Positions 9,447 through 18,764 of a stretch of 64,000 bases of DNA are shown piece by piece. The DNA is from Limibacillus halophilus. GTDB lineage: Bacteria > Pseudomonadota > Alphaproteobacteria > Kiloniellales > CECT-8803. The notes beneath the pieces are model-generated. The model saw only the letters and a program-made list of their open reading frames with translations. It made no database searches and had not been told where the DNA came from. The stretch lies in NCBI RefSeq assembly GCF_014191775.1, contig NZ_JACHXA010000001.1:124001-188000 (forward strand). Direction: 5' to 3'. How positions within the stretch are numbered: position 1 is the first letter of the stretch; every line of letters starts with the position of its first letter. A program made the translations under genes and the position numbers.

Positions 9447-9521
9447 TGGAGCGGGCGATGAGATTTGAACTCACGACCCCAACCTTGGCAAGGTTGTGCT
9501 CTACCCCTGAGCTACGCCCGC
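9447..9521 (-). tRNA. tRNA-Gly (anticodon GCC)
   Basis: On the minus strand the sequence starts GCGGGCG and ends CGCCCGC-TCCA, so the acceptor stem is perfect and CCA is encoded. The D-arm is GTAGCTCAGGGGTAGAGCAC. The anticodon loop TTGCCAA is flanked by a 5-bp stem, and the T-loop is GTTCAAATC. The length is 75 with CCA. Confidence 0.97.
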
Positions 9522-9702
9522 GTATCAGTTTCGCGGTGGGGGAGATAAAACCTTTCAGGGGGTTTGGCAAGGGGTAAAATCCCTTTTTCAGGATCACGGT
9601 CGTTCATCTCAGCGGTCGCAGAGGCGTTTCCTCTTGAGAGGCAGCCGCCTGGAAGTTAGCTTCGCAACTCGCATGAACCTTCCCAGGAACGGCAGATATT
9701 CC

Positions 9703-10245
9703 ATGAGCGAGATTGACGCAATACTTGAAGACGGCCATCCGCCGCTAACGCCCGAACAGTTGCTGGAGCGCTTGGCTGCCATGAACGTCGCGCAAACGAC
9801 CGTCGAGCATGCCCCGGTATTCACCGTCGAGGAAGCCCAAGCGCTGCGCGGCAACCTGCCGGGCGCGCATATCAAAAATTTGTTCCTGCGCAATAAGAAA
9901 GGCGCGATGTGGCTGGTTACCTGCCTGGAAGATCGAACCATCGACCTGAAGGCCTTGGGCGAACGACTCCAAGCGGGTCGTTTTTCCTTCGGCAGCGCGG
10001 AACGCCTGATGCGGTTCCTCGGCGTGCGTCCCGGCGCCGTGACGCCGTTGGCGGTGATCAATGATCGAACCTCTGCCGTCACCATGGTCTTGGATCGAGC
10101 GGTTCTTGAAGGGGAAATTGTCAATGCGCACCCGCTGGTCAATCATATGACGACCGCGATAGCGCCGCAGGATTTGTTGCGGTTTCTGGAAGCCGTGGGG
10201 CACCCGCCCCAGCTCCTGGATTTTGAAGGGTCAGCGACGGAATAG
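9703..10245 (+). CDS. prolyl-tRNA editing protein, ProX/YbaK-type
   Basis: About 180 residues. ATG 9703 matches the usual family start; earlier in-frame ATGs (9634, 9673) would add an unusual leader. It has the YbaK/INS-like fold: LPGAHIKNLFLRNKKGAMWLV, the SFGSAERLMRFLGVRPGAVT segment, and NAHPLVNHMTTAI at the C-terminus. Free-standing members hydrolyse misacylated tRNA-Pro; ProXp-ala clears Ala-tRNA-Pro, and this sequence resembles that group. It acts in the cytosol as trans-editing for prolyl-tRNA synthetase. Specificity for Ala against Cys is inferred, not shown. Confidence 0.85.
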   Translation: MSEIDAILEDGHPPLTPEQLLERLAAMNVAQTTVEHAPVFTVEEAQALRGNLPGAHIKNLFLRNKKGAMWLVTCLEDRTIDLKALGERLQAGRFSFGSAERLMRFLGVRPGAVTPLAVINDRTSAVTMVLDRAVLEGEIVNAHPLVNHMTTAIAPQDLLRFLEAVGHPPQLLDFEGSATE

Positions 10246-10334
10246 ACGAAAGCCAAGAGCGGGCCTGCTAAAGCCGGGCTTGCCATGGTTGATCGGAACG
10301 GCCATGTAACTTGGGAACGAAACGCGAGGCGTTG

Positions 10335-11321
10335 ATGAACAGCACAACGCCCGGATCAGAAAGTCGGGAAAAGGGTATCGCCACAATGGAAGAGATTATC
10401 GGCAGCGCCGGTCCTGCGACCAATGGAACGGGTCCAGGCAATGTCATCAAGGACATCAGCGAAAAGGATTTCATGGCCGAAGTCATCGAAGCATCGATGC
10501 AGCGGCCAATCATCGTTGATTTCTGGGCCCCGTGGTGCGGTCCTTGCAAACAGCTAACCCCCGCGCTGGAGAAGCTGGTTACGCAAGCCGGTGGAAAGGT
10601 CATGCTTGCCAAGGTCAATGTCGATGAGAACCAGGGCATTGCCCAACAGCTCCGAGTCCAGTCGATCCCGACGGTCTATGCCTTCTACCAGGGCCGCCCC
10701 CTGGATGGATTCCAAGGCGCCCTGCCCGAAAGCCAGCTTCGCCAGTTCATCCAGCAGGTCCTCGAGGCCGCTGGCGGCGGGGATGACGAAAACTCCATCG
10801 AGGCGCTCCTTGAACAGGCCGACGAGTTGATGCGACAGGGCCAACCGGAAGCCGCCGCTTCACTCTACGCCCAGGTGCTGGAACAGGACGCGGAGAACGC
10901 CAAGGCGTTATCCGGTGTTATCCGCGCCTACATCGGCGCCGGCGAGATGGAGGCGGCTAGGGCGGTCTTCGACGAGCTCAGCGAAGCCTTGAAGTTGCAG
11001 AGCGATATTCAGGGCGCTTTGGCCGCGCTCGAACTTGCCGAGCAGGCCGACGGTGCCGCCGCCAATCTGGCTGATCTCCAGGCCAAGATCGCACAGGATG
11101 CGAACGATCATCAGGCGCGCTTCGATCTCGCCATGGCCCTGAACGCCACGGGTCAGCGTGAAGAAGCCGCGGACGCGCTGTTGGAAGTCATCCGGCGCCA
11201 ACGCGCCTGGAACGACGAAGCAGCCCGCAAGCAGCTGGTGCAGTTCTTCGAGGCCTGGGGTCCGACCGACCCGGTGACCGTTCAGGCTCGTAAAAAACTG
11301 TCGTCCCTGCTTTTCTCGTGA
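10335..11321 (+). CDS. thioredoxin-TPR co-chaperone, CnoX/YbbN family
   Basis: A protein of 328 residues with two parts. A thioredoxin domain carries an intact WAPWCGPCKQ redox site near residue 60, and a C-terminal TPR-like domain starts near residue 150. This is the CnoX (YbbN) architecture, a holdase that protects clients and hands them to GroEL. E. coli CnoX lacks the CxxC pair, whereas this one keeps it and should be redox-active. ATG 10335 follows GAGG with good spacing; ATG 10386 is an alternative. It begins a co-directional run with the Lon-domain, Trm112 and DUF971 genes. Confidence 0.88.
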   Translation: MNSTTPGSESREKGIATMEEIIGSAGPATNGTGPGNVIKDISEKDFMAEVIEASMQRPIIVDFWAPWCGPCKQLTPALEKLVTQAGGKVMLAKVNVDENQGIAQQLRVQSIPTVYAFYQGRPLDGFQGALPESQLRQFIQQVLEAAGGGDDENSIEALLEQADELMRQGQPEAAASLYAQVLEQDAENAKALSGVIRAYIGAGEMEAARAVFDELSEALKLQSDIQGALAALELAEQADGAAANLADLQAKIAQDANDHQARFDLAMALNATGQREEAADALLEVIRRQRAWNDEAARKQLVQFFEAWGPTDPVTVQARKKLSSLLFS

Positions 11322-11346
11322 TCAACCGGCCCTATCTCTCATAGGT

Positions 11347-12030
11347 ATGAGCGAAAATCCTTTCGATCCGACCTTCGACGAGTTGCCGGAAATTCTGCCG
11401 ATCTTTCCGTTGACCGGGGTTCTGCTGTTGCCCCGCGCTGAATTGCCGCTGAACATCTTCGAGCCGCGCTACCTGGCCATGGTCGATCAGGCCTTGGCCG
11501 GTCGGCGCATGATCGGGATGATCCAGCCCAGTTTGGAAACAAAGGGACTGCAAATGGGATCGGCCCCCTGCTTTCCCTTGGGCTGCGTCGGTCGTATCGT
11601 GTCCTTCGCGGAAACAGAGGACGGCCGCTATCTCATAACCTTGAAGGGCATGCTCCGCTTCAAGGTCGGCGAGGAGTTGTCTTTGGAGAGGGGTTTCCGC
11701 CGCGTGCGGCCGGATTACTCCGAGTTCCGCGACGACCTTGAAAGGCCGGAAGTCCTGGAGGACTTTTTTGACCGGGATCGCTTGCTGACGGCCCTGCGCG
11801 CCTATTTTAGCGTCAAACGAATCCGAGCGGACTGGGAAGCCATCGAACAGGCGCCGGGCGAGCGTTTGATCACCTCGCTCGCCATGGCTTGTCCTTTCGA
11901 GGCATTGGAGAAGCAGGCGCTGCTGATGGCGCCCAACCTCTCGACACGGGCCGAGACCTTGATAAAACTATTGGAGCTGGATGCCTCCAGCGCCCAAGAG
12001 ACGCAAGGCGGCGCCAAACCAAGGCATTGA
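11347..12030 (+). CDS. LON peptidase substrate-binding (LAN) domain protein
   Basis: A 227-residue stand-alone N-terminal Lon domain without ATPase or protease parts. It contains [29 protein letters not shown], written here only as the short motifs [13 protein letters not shown] and [11 protein letters not shown], both classic for the family. Then follows GCVGRIVSF with a helical C-terminus. Free-standing versions are common in alphaproteobacteria directly after a CnoX gene. The biochemical role is not established. It lies 25 bases after the CnoX-like gene and is probably co-transcribed. Confidence 0.9.
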   Translation: MSENPFDPTFDELPEILPIFPLTGVLLLPRAELPLNIFEPRYLAMVDQALAGRRMIGMIQPSLETKGLQMGSAPCFPLGCVGRIVSFAETEDGRYLITLKGMLRFKVGEELSLERGFRRVRPDYSEFRDDLERPEVLEDFFDRDRLLTALRAYFSVKRIRADWEAIEQAPGERLITSLAMACPFEALEKQALLMAPNLSTRAETLIKLLELDASSAQETQGGAKPRH

Positions 12031-12068
12031 GCGGGTCTGTTTCCGCGAAGAAGAAAGGCGGCAAGGTC

Positions 12069-12251
12069 ATGACAAAGGTCGATCCAAAGCTTTTGGAGCT
12101 TCTGGTTTGCCCGGTAACCAAGGGTCCCCTCGACTACGACGCGGCAGCCAATGAACTGGTCAGCCGTCAGGCGGGGCTCGCTTATCCGATTCGCAACGGC
12201 ATTCCCATCATGCTACCGGACGAAGCACGGTCGCTGGATAAGGAGACTTGA
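12069..12251 (+). CDS. Trm112 family protein
   Basis: A 60-residue protein from ATG 12069, preceded by GGCAAGG. It has [17 protein letters not shown] and the C-terminal [18 protein letters not shown], the standard bacterial Trm112/YcaR pattern. Only one Cys of the zinc-ribbon pattern remains, as is common in bacterial members. Eukaryotic and archaeal Trm112 activates methyltransferases of tRNA and translation factors; the bacterial partner here is not identified. It is followed after five bases by the DUF971 gene. Confidence 0.88.
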   Translation: MTKVDPKLLELLVCPVTKGPLDYDAAANELVSRQAGLAYPIRNGIPIMLPDEARSLDKET

Positions 12252-12256
12252 GCCTC

Positions 12257-12652
12257 ATGAGCAACGACGCAGCGTCCAGCGACGGAACCTGGGAGAGCAA
12301 CCACTGGCCGACGGAGATTTCCTACGCCAAGGCAACCAAACACCTGAAGATCACCTTCGATAACGGCGTGACGTTCGACTACCCGGCCGAATTGCTGCGC
12401 GTCGAAAGCCCATCGGCGGAGGTCCAGGGCCATGGCCCCTCGCAGAAGAAGACCGTCCCCGGCCGCCGCCACGTCGGCATCATGGCGATCGAGCCGGTCG
12501 GCAACTATGCGGTGCGTCTGCGCTTTGACGACCTGCACGACACCGGCATCTTTTCATGGAAGTACCTCTATGATCTTGGCGAGCGGCAAGACGAGATCTG
12601 GCAGGCCTACCTGGCCGACCTGGAGAAGAAGGGCCTCAGCCGCGACCCTTGA
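12257..12652 (+). CDS. DUF971 / gamma-butyrobetaine hydroxylase-like N-terminal domain protein
   Basis: About 131 residues from ATG 12257, with GGAG of AAGGAG upstream at acceptable spacing; a TTG at 12248 overlaps the preceding stop. It shows HLKITFDNGVTFDYPAELLRV, GRRHVGIMAIEPVGNYAVRL and GIFSWKYLYDLG, the typical features of the free-standing DUF971 family. In eukaryotes the domain is fused to gamma-butyrobetaine hydroxylase. Some bacterial members occur near Fe-S or Mrp genes, and a role in iron-sulfur protein assembly has been suggested for the family. It is the last gene of the CnoX-Lon-domain-Trm112 run. Confidence 0.88.
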   Translation: MSNDAASSDGTWESNHWPTEISYAKATKHLKITFDNGVTFDYPAELLRVESPSAEVQGHGPSQKKTVPGRRHVGIMAIEPVGNYAVRLRFDDLHDTGIFSWKYLYDLGERQDEIWQAYLADLEKKGLSRDP

Positions 12653-12768
12653 TAACTTGATGCCACGATAAGTGACGCAACTGTCGAATTTGCGGTATGC
12701 GAGTCGGTTTCTAGCAAGACAGCGGCTTACATCCTGTCAGGCTTTCCCGGATATTGGTGGGAATAGCT

Positions 12769-14091
12769 ATGGCAGGGAGAAAGATCGTCATGGCGCCAGA
12801 TACGATCATACCGGCGGGTGCGGCCCGCAGTCTTTCATCTCGTAGCATCTCGACGCATCTGGCCGCCCGCACGGCGCCGCCAACCCTCAGCGACTGCGAA
12901 GGGCAGGTCGACATGAAGCGCCTGCGCGCCTATCGCCTCGACCGTTTGAGGGCTCAGCTTCGCGCCCACGACGTGGCGGGCATCGTGCTCTATGACCCGA
13001 TCAACATCCGCTATGCCACCGGCAGCCGCAACATGGCGGTCTGGACCCTGCACAATGCGTCGCGCTACTGCTTCGTGCCCACCGAAGGCCCGATCGTGCT
13101 GTTCGAGTTCCACAACGGCGAGCATCTGTCGGAAGGCCTGGAAACCATCGCCGAAGTGCGGCCCGCCCAAGCTTGGTACTTCTTCGGCGCCGGCCCCCGC
13201 ATGAACGAGAAGGCCGCCATCTGGGCCGCCGAGATTGCCGATCTGGTGAAGGCGACCGGCGGCGGCAACAGGCGTTTGGCGGCAGACCACTGCGACATCG
13301 CGGGGATCCGCGCGCTGGAAGTTCACGGCATCGAAATCTGTGACGGCCAGGCAATTTGCGAACTGGCGCGCTGCATCAAGTCAGCGGATGAGATTGCGTT
13401 GATGAACCATTCTATTTCGGTCTGCGAGGCCGGGATGGCAAAGATGCGCGAGGAACTCAAGCCCGGCATGACCGAGAACGAGCTTTGGGCACATCTGCAT
13501 CACGTCAATATCGCGCGCGGCGGAGAGTGGATCGAGACCCGCCTTCTGGCCTCGGGAGGCCGGACCAACCCCTGGTTCCACGAGTGCTCCGACCGGATCA
13601 TTCGCGCAGGTGAGCTGGTCGCTTTCGACACCGATTTGATCGGCCCCTTCGGTTACTGCTCCGACCTATCGCGCACCTACTACTGCGGCCACGGCAAGCC
13701 GAGCGGCGAACAGCAAGAGCTATACCGCCTGGCCCATGAACAGATTGAGACGAACATGCAGCTCATCCGGCCCGGTATTTCGTTTCGTGAACTAGCCGAG
13801 ACCGCCTTCAAGCTGCCGGATCGTTATCTGCCAGGCCGCTACTCCGTAATCTTTCATGGCGTCGGCTTCTGTGACGAGTATCCGCACTGTGCCTATCTGG
13901 AGGATATCGACGCCCACGGTTACGACGGCGTCCTGGAGGCCGGCATGACCATCTGCGTGGAAAGCTACATCGGCGCTGAGGGCGGCAACGAGGGCGTAAA
14001 GCTGGAAGATCAGGTCCTGATAACGGCAAGCGGCGTCGAGCGTCTCTCCACCTTCCCGTATGAGGAAGCCTTGCTGGGCCGGGAGATTTAG
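12769..14091 (+). CDS. M24 (creatinase/aminopeptidase P fold) protein, DddP-like, candidate DMSP lyase
   Basis: About 440 residues with an N-terminal creatinase-like domain and a C-terminal pita-bread M24 domain. The metal ligands expected for the fold are present: the Asp pair in AFDTDLIG, Asp in CSDLSRTY, His in FHGVGFCDE, Glu in CVESYIG and Glu in KLEDQVLI. The stretches RLDRLRAQLRAHDVAG, YDPINIRYATGSRNM and GGEWIETRLLASG-RTNPWF resemble, from memory, the DMSP lyase DddP more closely than prolidases do. DddP cleaves dimethylsulfoniopropionate to DMS and acrylate. A peptidase or other role remains possible. ATG 12769 follows GGTGGGA; ATG 12790 is an alternative. An IPNS-like oxygenase follows after 18 bases. 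Confidence 0.65.
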   Translation: MAGRKIVMAPDTIIPAGAARSLSSRSISTHLAARTAPPTLSDCEGQVDMKRLRAYRLDRLRAQLRAHDVAGIVLYDPINIRYATGSRNMAVWTLHNASRYCFVPTEGPIVLFEFHNGEHLSEGLETIAEVRPAQAWYFFGAGPRMNEKAAIWAAEIADLVKATGGGNRRLAADHCDIAGIRALEVHGIEICDGQAICELARCIKSADEIALMNHSISVCEAGMAKMREELKPGMTENELWAHLHHVNIARGGEWIETRLLASGGRTNPWFHECSDRIIRAGELVAFDTDLIGPFGYCSDLSRTYYCGHGKPSGEQQELYRLAHEQIETNMQLIRPGISFRELAETAFKLPDRYLPGRYSVIFHGVGFCDEYPHCAYLEDIDAHGYDGVLEAGMTICVESYIGAEGGNEGVKLEDQVLITASGVERLSTFPYEEALLGREI

Positions 14092-14109
14092 CGCAAGGAC
14101 GCCGATCCC

Positions 14110-15102
14110 ATGTCAGCCGCAGCCTTCGACACGATTCCCCAAGTGGACATTTCGCCACTCTTTGGGCGCCCAAGCGCCGCGCGCGATGTCGTTGACCGGG
14201 CCATCGACCGGGCCTGCCGGGAGATCGGGTTTCTTGTTGTTACGGGTTTGCCGGACGAGGCCCTGCTTTCCCCGGAACGCCGGGCGTCCCTGCTGCGGCT
14301 CTTTTCGATCCCGCCGGACGCGCAACGGCGACTCTGGCGACGCAAGTTCGCGCCCGAGGCCCGAACGCTCTATAGAGGGTACTTCCCGTTGCAGAGAGGC
14401 GTTGCCGCCTACAAGGAGGGAATCGACCTCGGTCCTGACCCGGCACCCGCTAAGCGACACCCCTTGATTGAGGAAAACCCCTGGCCGACCGAGGACGACC
14501 TACCGGGCTGGCGCGCCGATGTTCTCGCCTATCGCAAGGCCATGGAGGGGGTCGGGACAGCCCTGCTGCAGTCCCTCGCCCGGGCTTTGGGTCTGGCCGA
14601 GGACCACTTCGCCCAGGCCTTCGACCAAGGAAACGGGACCTTGCGTCTGTTGCACTATCCGCCGCGCAGTGCGGAATCCTACATCGGACTAGACCGGCCT
14701 TACCGCGACCATCAGGGCGCCCGCTATCCCATCATGACACGGGAGCACAGTGATTCCGGTTGCTTGACCCTGTTGGCCCAACTGGACCAACCGGGACTGC
14801 AGGCGGAGAATGGCGCGGGCCAGTGGATTGATGTCCCCTGTTTGCCGGACAGCCTGGCGATCAACCTGGGTGACCTGATGGAACGCTGGAGCGCCGGCCG
14901 CTACCGCGCTACCCGCCATCGGGTCCTGGCGCTTCAAGGCGGTTCTCGTTACTCGTTGCCCTTCTTCTTCGAACCAGCGGTCGATGCCGTGATCGAACCC
15001 TTGCCCGGCACCGGAAGCGAAGCCTATCCGGCAGTCGTCTATGGCGACTACCTGATCGAAAAGGTCAAAGCCTTTCCCGAGTTTTCGGATTTCCTGGCCT
15101 AG
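14110..15102 (+). CDS. isopenicillin-N-synthase-like 2-oxoglutarate/Fe(II) oxygenase
   Basis: A 330-residue double-stranded beta-helix oxygenase. The N-terminal DIOX_N-type segment reads IPQVDISPLFGRPS and GFLVVTGL. The Fe ligands are His and Asp in TREHSDSGCLTLL and His in RATRHRVL, with the RYSLPFFF Arg/Ser pair for the co-substrate. Family members hydroxylate or desaturate diverse small molecules; the true substrate is unknown. The gene lies 18 bases after the DddP-like gene on the same strand, suggesting one transcript, and converges with the ubiquinone hydroxylase gene. Confidence 0.88.
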   Translation: MSAAAFDTIPQVDISPLFGRPSAARDVVDRAIDRACREIGFLVVTGLPDEALLSPERRASLLRLFSIPPDAQRRLWRRKFAPEARTLYRGYFPLQRGVAAYKEGIDLGPDPAPAKRHPLIEENPWPTEDDLPGWRADVLAYRKAMEGVGTALLQSLARALGLAEDHFAQAFDQGNGTLRLLHYPPRSAESYIGLDRPYRDHQGARYPIMTREHSDSGCLTLLAQLDQPGLQAENGAGQWIDVPCLPDSLAINLGDLMERWSAGRYRATRHRVLALQGGSRYSLPFFFEPAVDAVIEPLPGTGSEAYPAVVYGDYLIEKVKAFPEFSDFLA

Positions 15103-15107
15103 CGCCG

Positions 15108-16358
15108 CTACAAGGGTTGGCCCTTGATCAATCGCGGCAAATCGCCTTCCAGGCCCATGGCGTGACGCATGAAGAGACGTTTGAGCGGCGGAATTCGCTG
15201 AACCGCCGCCAGCCCCAGATCACGGGCTAGGCGAACCGGGGCAATATCGTTGGAAAATAAACGATTGAGCGCATCGGTGACGGCAACCAGCGCCAGACCA
15301 TCGAAGTGCCGCCATTGCGGATAGCGTTCCAGAACAGTTGCCGAACCGACGTCAAGTCCAAGGCGCGCCGCATCCACCAGCACTTCGGACAAGGCAGCGA
15401 CATCACGCAGCCCCAGATTGAGTCCCTGACCGGCAATCGGGTGAATCCCGTGGGCGGCGTCACCAACCAAAGCCAGTCGATTATCGATGTATCGGTCCGC
15501 CAGCAGCAGAGAGAGTGGATAAGACCAGCGCGGGCCGACCGCCTTGAGGGTCCCCAGGCTATCACCGAAACGACGGGCGATCTCTTTTGAAAAGTCGGCT
15601 TCGGGTAAAGCCATCAGATGGTCGACCAGACTGCGCTTCTCCGTCCAGACGATGGAGGAGCGGTGGTTGCCCGCGGCGTCGTCTGTCAACGGCAGCATCG
15701 CGAAAGGACCGGAAGGCAGGAAGTTTTCGTGCGCCACGCCCTCGTGCGGCAGGCTGTGCTCGACCGTACAGACGATGCCACTCTGGGGATAATCCCAGCG
15801 TGTTACCTCGATACGCGCCTCGTCGCGCAAACGCGCGTTGCGGCCTTCGGCTGAAACCGCCAGACGAGCGGTGACCCGACGGCCGTCACCCAGCGTCGCC
15901 TCCACGGCATGTGCACCACGCTCCAGGCTTTCCAGCGTGCAGGGAGCAAGCAGTGTCATCCCTTCGCGCGGCAATGCGCCGAAGAGCCCGCGACGGATCG
16001 CTCTATTTTCGACGATGTAGCCAAGCGGCTGATCGCCAACCTCCCGATGATCATAGTGCAGGAAAAGCGGCGACGGCTGCTCGCCCACCCGCGCATCGGA
16101 AACCCGAATATCCAGGATGGGCGCCGCCGCCGGCGCCATCGCGCCCCAAAGATCCAACACCTGCAGCATCTGCTTCGTGCCCCTGGCAATGGCACTAGCC
16201 CGGCCGTCAAAGGTGTTGTCCTGCATTTTTGCCGGATCGGCGCGGTCCAACACAACGGCGGATAATCCCGCGCCCGCCAAAGCATGACCAAGCGTCAGGC
16301 CGACCAACCCGCCGCCGATGATCAATACATCACACTCAAGATTTGGGTTCTTCTTCAT
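15108..16358 (-). CDS. FAD-dependent ubiquinone biosynthesis hydroxylase (UbiH/UbiF/UbiL family)
   Basis: A 416-residue class A flavoprotein monooxygenase. It has the N-terminal Rossmann motif LIIGGGLVGLTLGHALAGAG, a DG-type segment, and the second FAD motif LVGDAAHGIHPIAGQGLNLGL with RDVAAL. This combination is diagnostic for the UbiH/COQ6 group, which hydroxylates the ring of ubiquinone precursors. Alphaproteobacteria use one to three such enzymes with varying regiospecificity, so C1, C5 or C6 cannot be assigned from sequence. It is divergent from glnK across about 320 bases. Confidence 0.88.
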   Translation of the reverse strand: MKKNPNLECDVLIIGGGLVGLTLGHALAGAGLSAVVLDRADPAKMQDNTFDGRASAIARGTKQMLQVLDLWGAMAPAAAPILDIRVSDARVGEQPSPLFLHYDHREVGDQPLGYIVENRAIRRGLFGALPREGMTLLAPCTLESLERGAHAVEATLGDGRRVTARLAVSAEGRNARLRDEARIEVTRWDYPQSGIVCTVEHSLPHEGVAHENFLPSGPFAMLPLTDDAAGNHRSSIVWTEKRSLVDHLMALPEADFSKEIARRFGDSLGTLKAVGPRWSYPLSLLLADRYIDNRLALVGDAAHGIHPIAGQGLNLGLRDVAALSEVLVDAARLGLDVGSATVLERYPQWRHFDGLALVAVTDALNRLFSNDIAPVRLARDLGLAAVQRIPPLKRLFMRHAMGLEGDLPRLIKGQPL

Positions 16359-16582
16359 TCCGTAAAGATCGACTGCCGAGCGCGCGCTGTCCAGCCCCCG
16401 GATCAGCCCCTGAGGCGATGCGGCTTAGATTCTATATATGCATATTTTTTATGCAAATGATTGTAGATGATTATTATTTAGGCATTTATCCCATAAAGCT
16501 CTTTGTATTTCATGAACCGCTCATGCTGCACCTGCGAAGTAGCTGTTTGATTCGCCGTCATGATTCGAGAAGCCGGCGATTT

Positions 16583-17016
<434 letters not shown>

Positions 17017-17030
17017 GGAGGACTTGGAAC

Positions 17031-18359
17031 ATGACACGCACCTTAATCAGGAAATCCCTCTCCATCGCAGGTCTTGCTGCCTTGGGTGGGGTCTTGCTCG
17101 TATCTCCGGCCGCCGCCGAGGTTTCCGAGGAAGTCACCTACGTTTTCAACACCACACTGTTTCTGATCGGCGGCTTCCTGGTTATGTGGATGGCTGCCGG
17201 CTTCGCCATGCTGGAAGCGGGCCTGGTCCGCACGAAGAACGTGGCCATGCAGAGCCTGAAGAACATCACGCTCTACTCCATAGCTTGCCTGACCTACATG
17301 CTGATCGGCTACAACCTCATGTATCCGGGCGACGCCTGGATGAGTCAGGGCTGGCTGGGCGCCTTTAGTGTCACGTCGCTGCCGGGCCACGAAGGCGAAG
17401 ACATCACTTATGCTTCCGTCGGCTCGGATTTCTTCTTCCAGTTGGTTTTCTGCGCAACCACGGCCTCCATTGTTTCCGGCACGCTGGCCGAGCGCATCAA
17501 GCTGTGGCCTTTCCTAGCCTTCACGGTGCTGCTGACCGCCTTTATCTACCCGATCCAGGGTTCCTGGAAATGGGGCGGCGGTTGGCTCGATGCGCTGGGC
17601 TTCAACGATTTCGCGGGCTCAACCATCGTGCACTCCGCCGGCGGCTGGGCGGCCCTGATCGGCGCCGTGATCTTGGGTGCGCGCAAGGGCAAATACGGCG
17701 CCGATGGGCGCATACACCCGATGCCGGGCTCCAACCTGACTCTGGCGACCTTGGGTACCTTCATCCTCTGGCTCGGCTGGTTCGGGTTCAATGGCGCCTC
17801 ACAGCTTGCCCTGGGATCCCTGGGTGACGCTTCCGACGTAGCGCGCATCTTCGCCAACACCAACACTGCGGCCGCCGGCGGCGCGATCACAGCGTTGATC
17901 CTGACCCAAGTCATCTACAAGAAGGCGGATCTGACGATGGTCCTGAACGGGGCGCTTGCTGGCTTGGTTTCGATCACCGCGGAACCGCTGACTCCAACGC
18001 TGGTCGAATCCATGATGATTGGCGCGGTGGGCGGCGTCATCGTGGTGTTCGTTGTCCCCCTTCTCGACAAGATCCGGATTGACGATGTCGTCGGTGCGAT
18101 TCCGGTACACCTCTGCGCCGGTATCTGGGGCACGTTGGCCGTTCCTCTCACCAATGGCGATGCTTCATTCAGCGCCCAGATCATCGGCATTCTGGCCATC
18201 GGCATCTTCGTCTCGGTTGCTAGCGCAATCTTCTGGCTCCTTATCAAAACCTTCATTGGTCTGCGCGTGAGCGAAGAAGAAGAAGACATGGGGCTCGACA
18301 AGGCCGAACTGGGCATGGAGGCCTACCCCGAGTTCGGGCGCGGCTCCCAAACCTTCTAA
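17031..18359 (+). CDS. amtB: ammonium transporter AmtB
   Basis: About 442 residues. ATG 17031 follows GAGGAGG at ideal spacing. A cleavable signal peptide ends at SPAAA, as in many proteobacterial Amt proteins, and is followed by about eleven membrane helices. Conserved pieces include WMAAGFAMLEAGLVRTKN, DFAGSTIVHSAGGWAALIGA (pore His), the WLGWFGFNGAS region and, near the C-terminus, VHLCAGIWGT (second pore His). It conducts ammonium into the cell and is gated by GlnK. A strong terminator follows. Confidence 0.96.
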   Translation: MTRTLIRKSLSIAGLAALGGVLLVSPAAAEVSEEVTYVFNTTLFLIGGFLVMWMAAGFAMLEAGLVRTKNVAMQSLKNITLYSIACLTYMLIGYNLMYPGDAWMSQGWLGAFSVTSLPGHEGEDITYASVGSDFFFQLVFCATTASIVSGTLAERIKLWPFLAFTVLLTAFIYPIQGSWKWGGGWLDALGFNDFAGSTIVHSAGGWAALIGAVILGARKGKYGADGRIHPMPGSNLTLATLGTFILWLGWFGFNGASQLALGSLGDASDVARIFANTNTAAAGGAITALILTQVIYKKADLTMVLNGALAGLVSITAEPLTPTLVESMMIGAVGGVIVVFVVPLLDKIRIDDVVGAIPVHLCAGIWGTLAVPLTNGDASFSAQIIGILAIGIFVSVASAIFWLLIKTFIGLRVSEEEEDMGLDKAELGMEAYPEFGRGSQTF

Positions 18360-18411
18360 GGACAGAGCAGTCCTCAAACCGTTCCCGGCGGATGTTCCTC
18401 CGCTAACCTCG

Positions 18412-18442
18412 GCCCGGAAGCTTCGGCTTCCGGGCTTTTTTT
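18412..18442 (+). terminator. rho-independent terminator of glnK-amtB
   Basis: GCCCGGAAGC and GCTTCCGGGC form a perfect 10-bp stem with a TTCG loop, followed by TTTTTTT. It lies 52 bases after the amtB stop codon. Confidence 0.96.
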
Positions 18443-18471
18443 ATTAAGTTCCCGCTATGTTCTGATTTCGA

Positions 18472-18515
18472 GATTCGATTCGCCTCCCGAGTCGCGCCCG
18501 AGTCGTTTTCGAGTC
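18472..18515. promoter_or_regulatory. array of five GANTC sites, three in 11-bp direct repeats
   Basis: GATTC at 18472 and 18477 and GAGTC at 18489, 18500 and 18511 give five GANTC sites in 44 bases, against one per 256 bases by chance. The last three lie exactly 11 bp apart in a repeated CGAGTCG context, so they face one side of the helix. GANTC is the target of the cell-cycle methyltransferase CcrM in alphaproteobacteria. The array lies between the amtB terminator and the dapC-ftsK genes. The remaining 250 bases up to dapC show nothing else I can name. Confidence 0.7.
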
Positions 18516-18764
18516 GCAAAGGGCAGATTGGCAGGCGCCATTTCGCTCTGGTAAGACAAGTATTGCGGCCATGAATTCACAAGCCCACTACATCTTGCGG
18601 ATTTTCTTCCAGCCGTCCAAACTGCTTATCAATCGAAGCTGCTTGTCCGTCTTAAGACATAACGTTAAGATTGTTCTTGTTTTAGCCTATTTCCGACCGA
18701 ACCGCTGGGCTTTGGCTGTTCAGGCTTGATGAATATGGCGCGGGGTTAAAGGGAACTGCCAACG

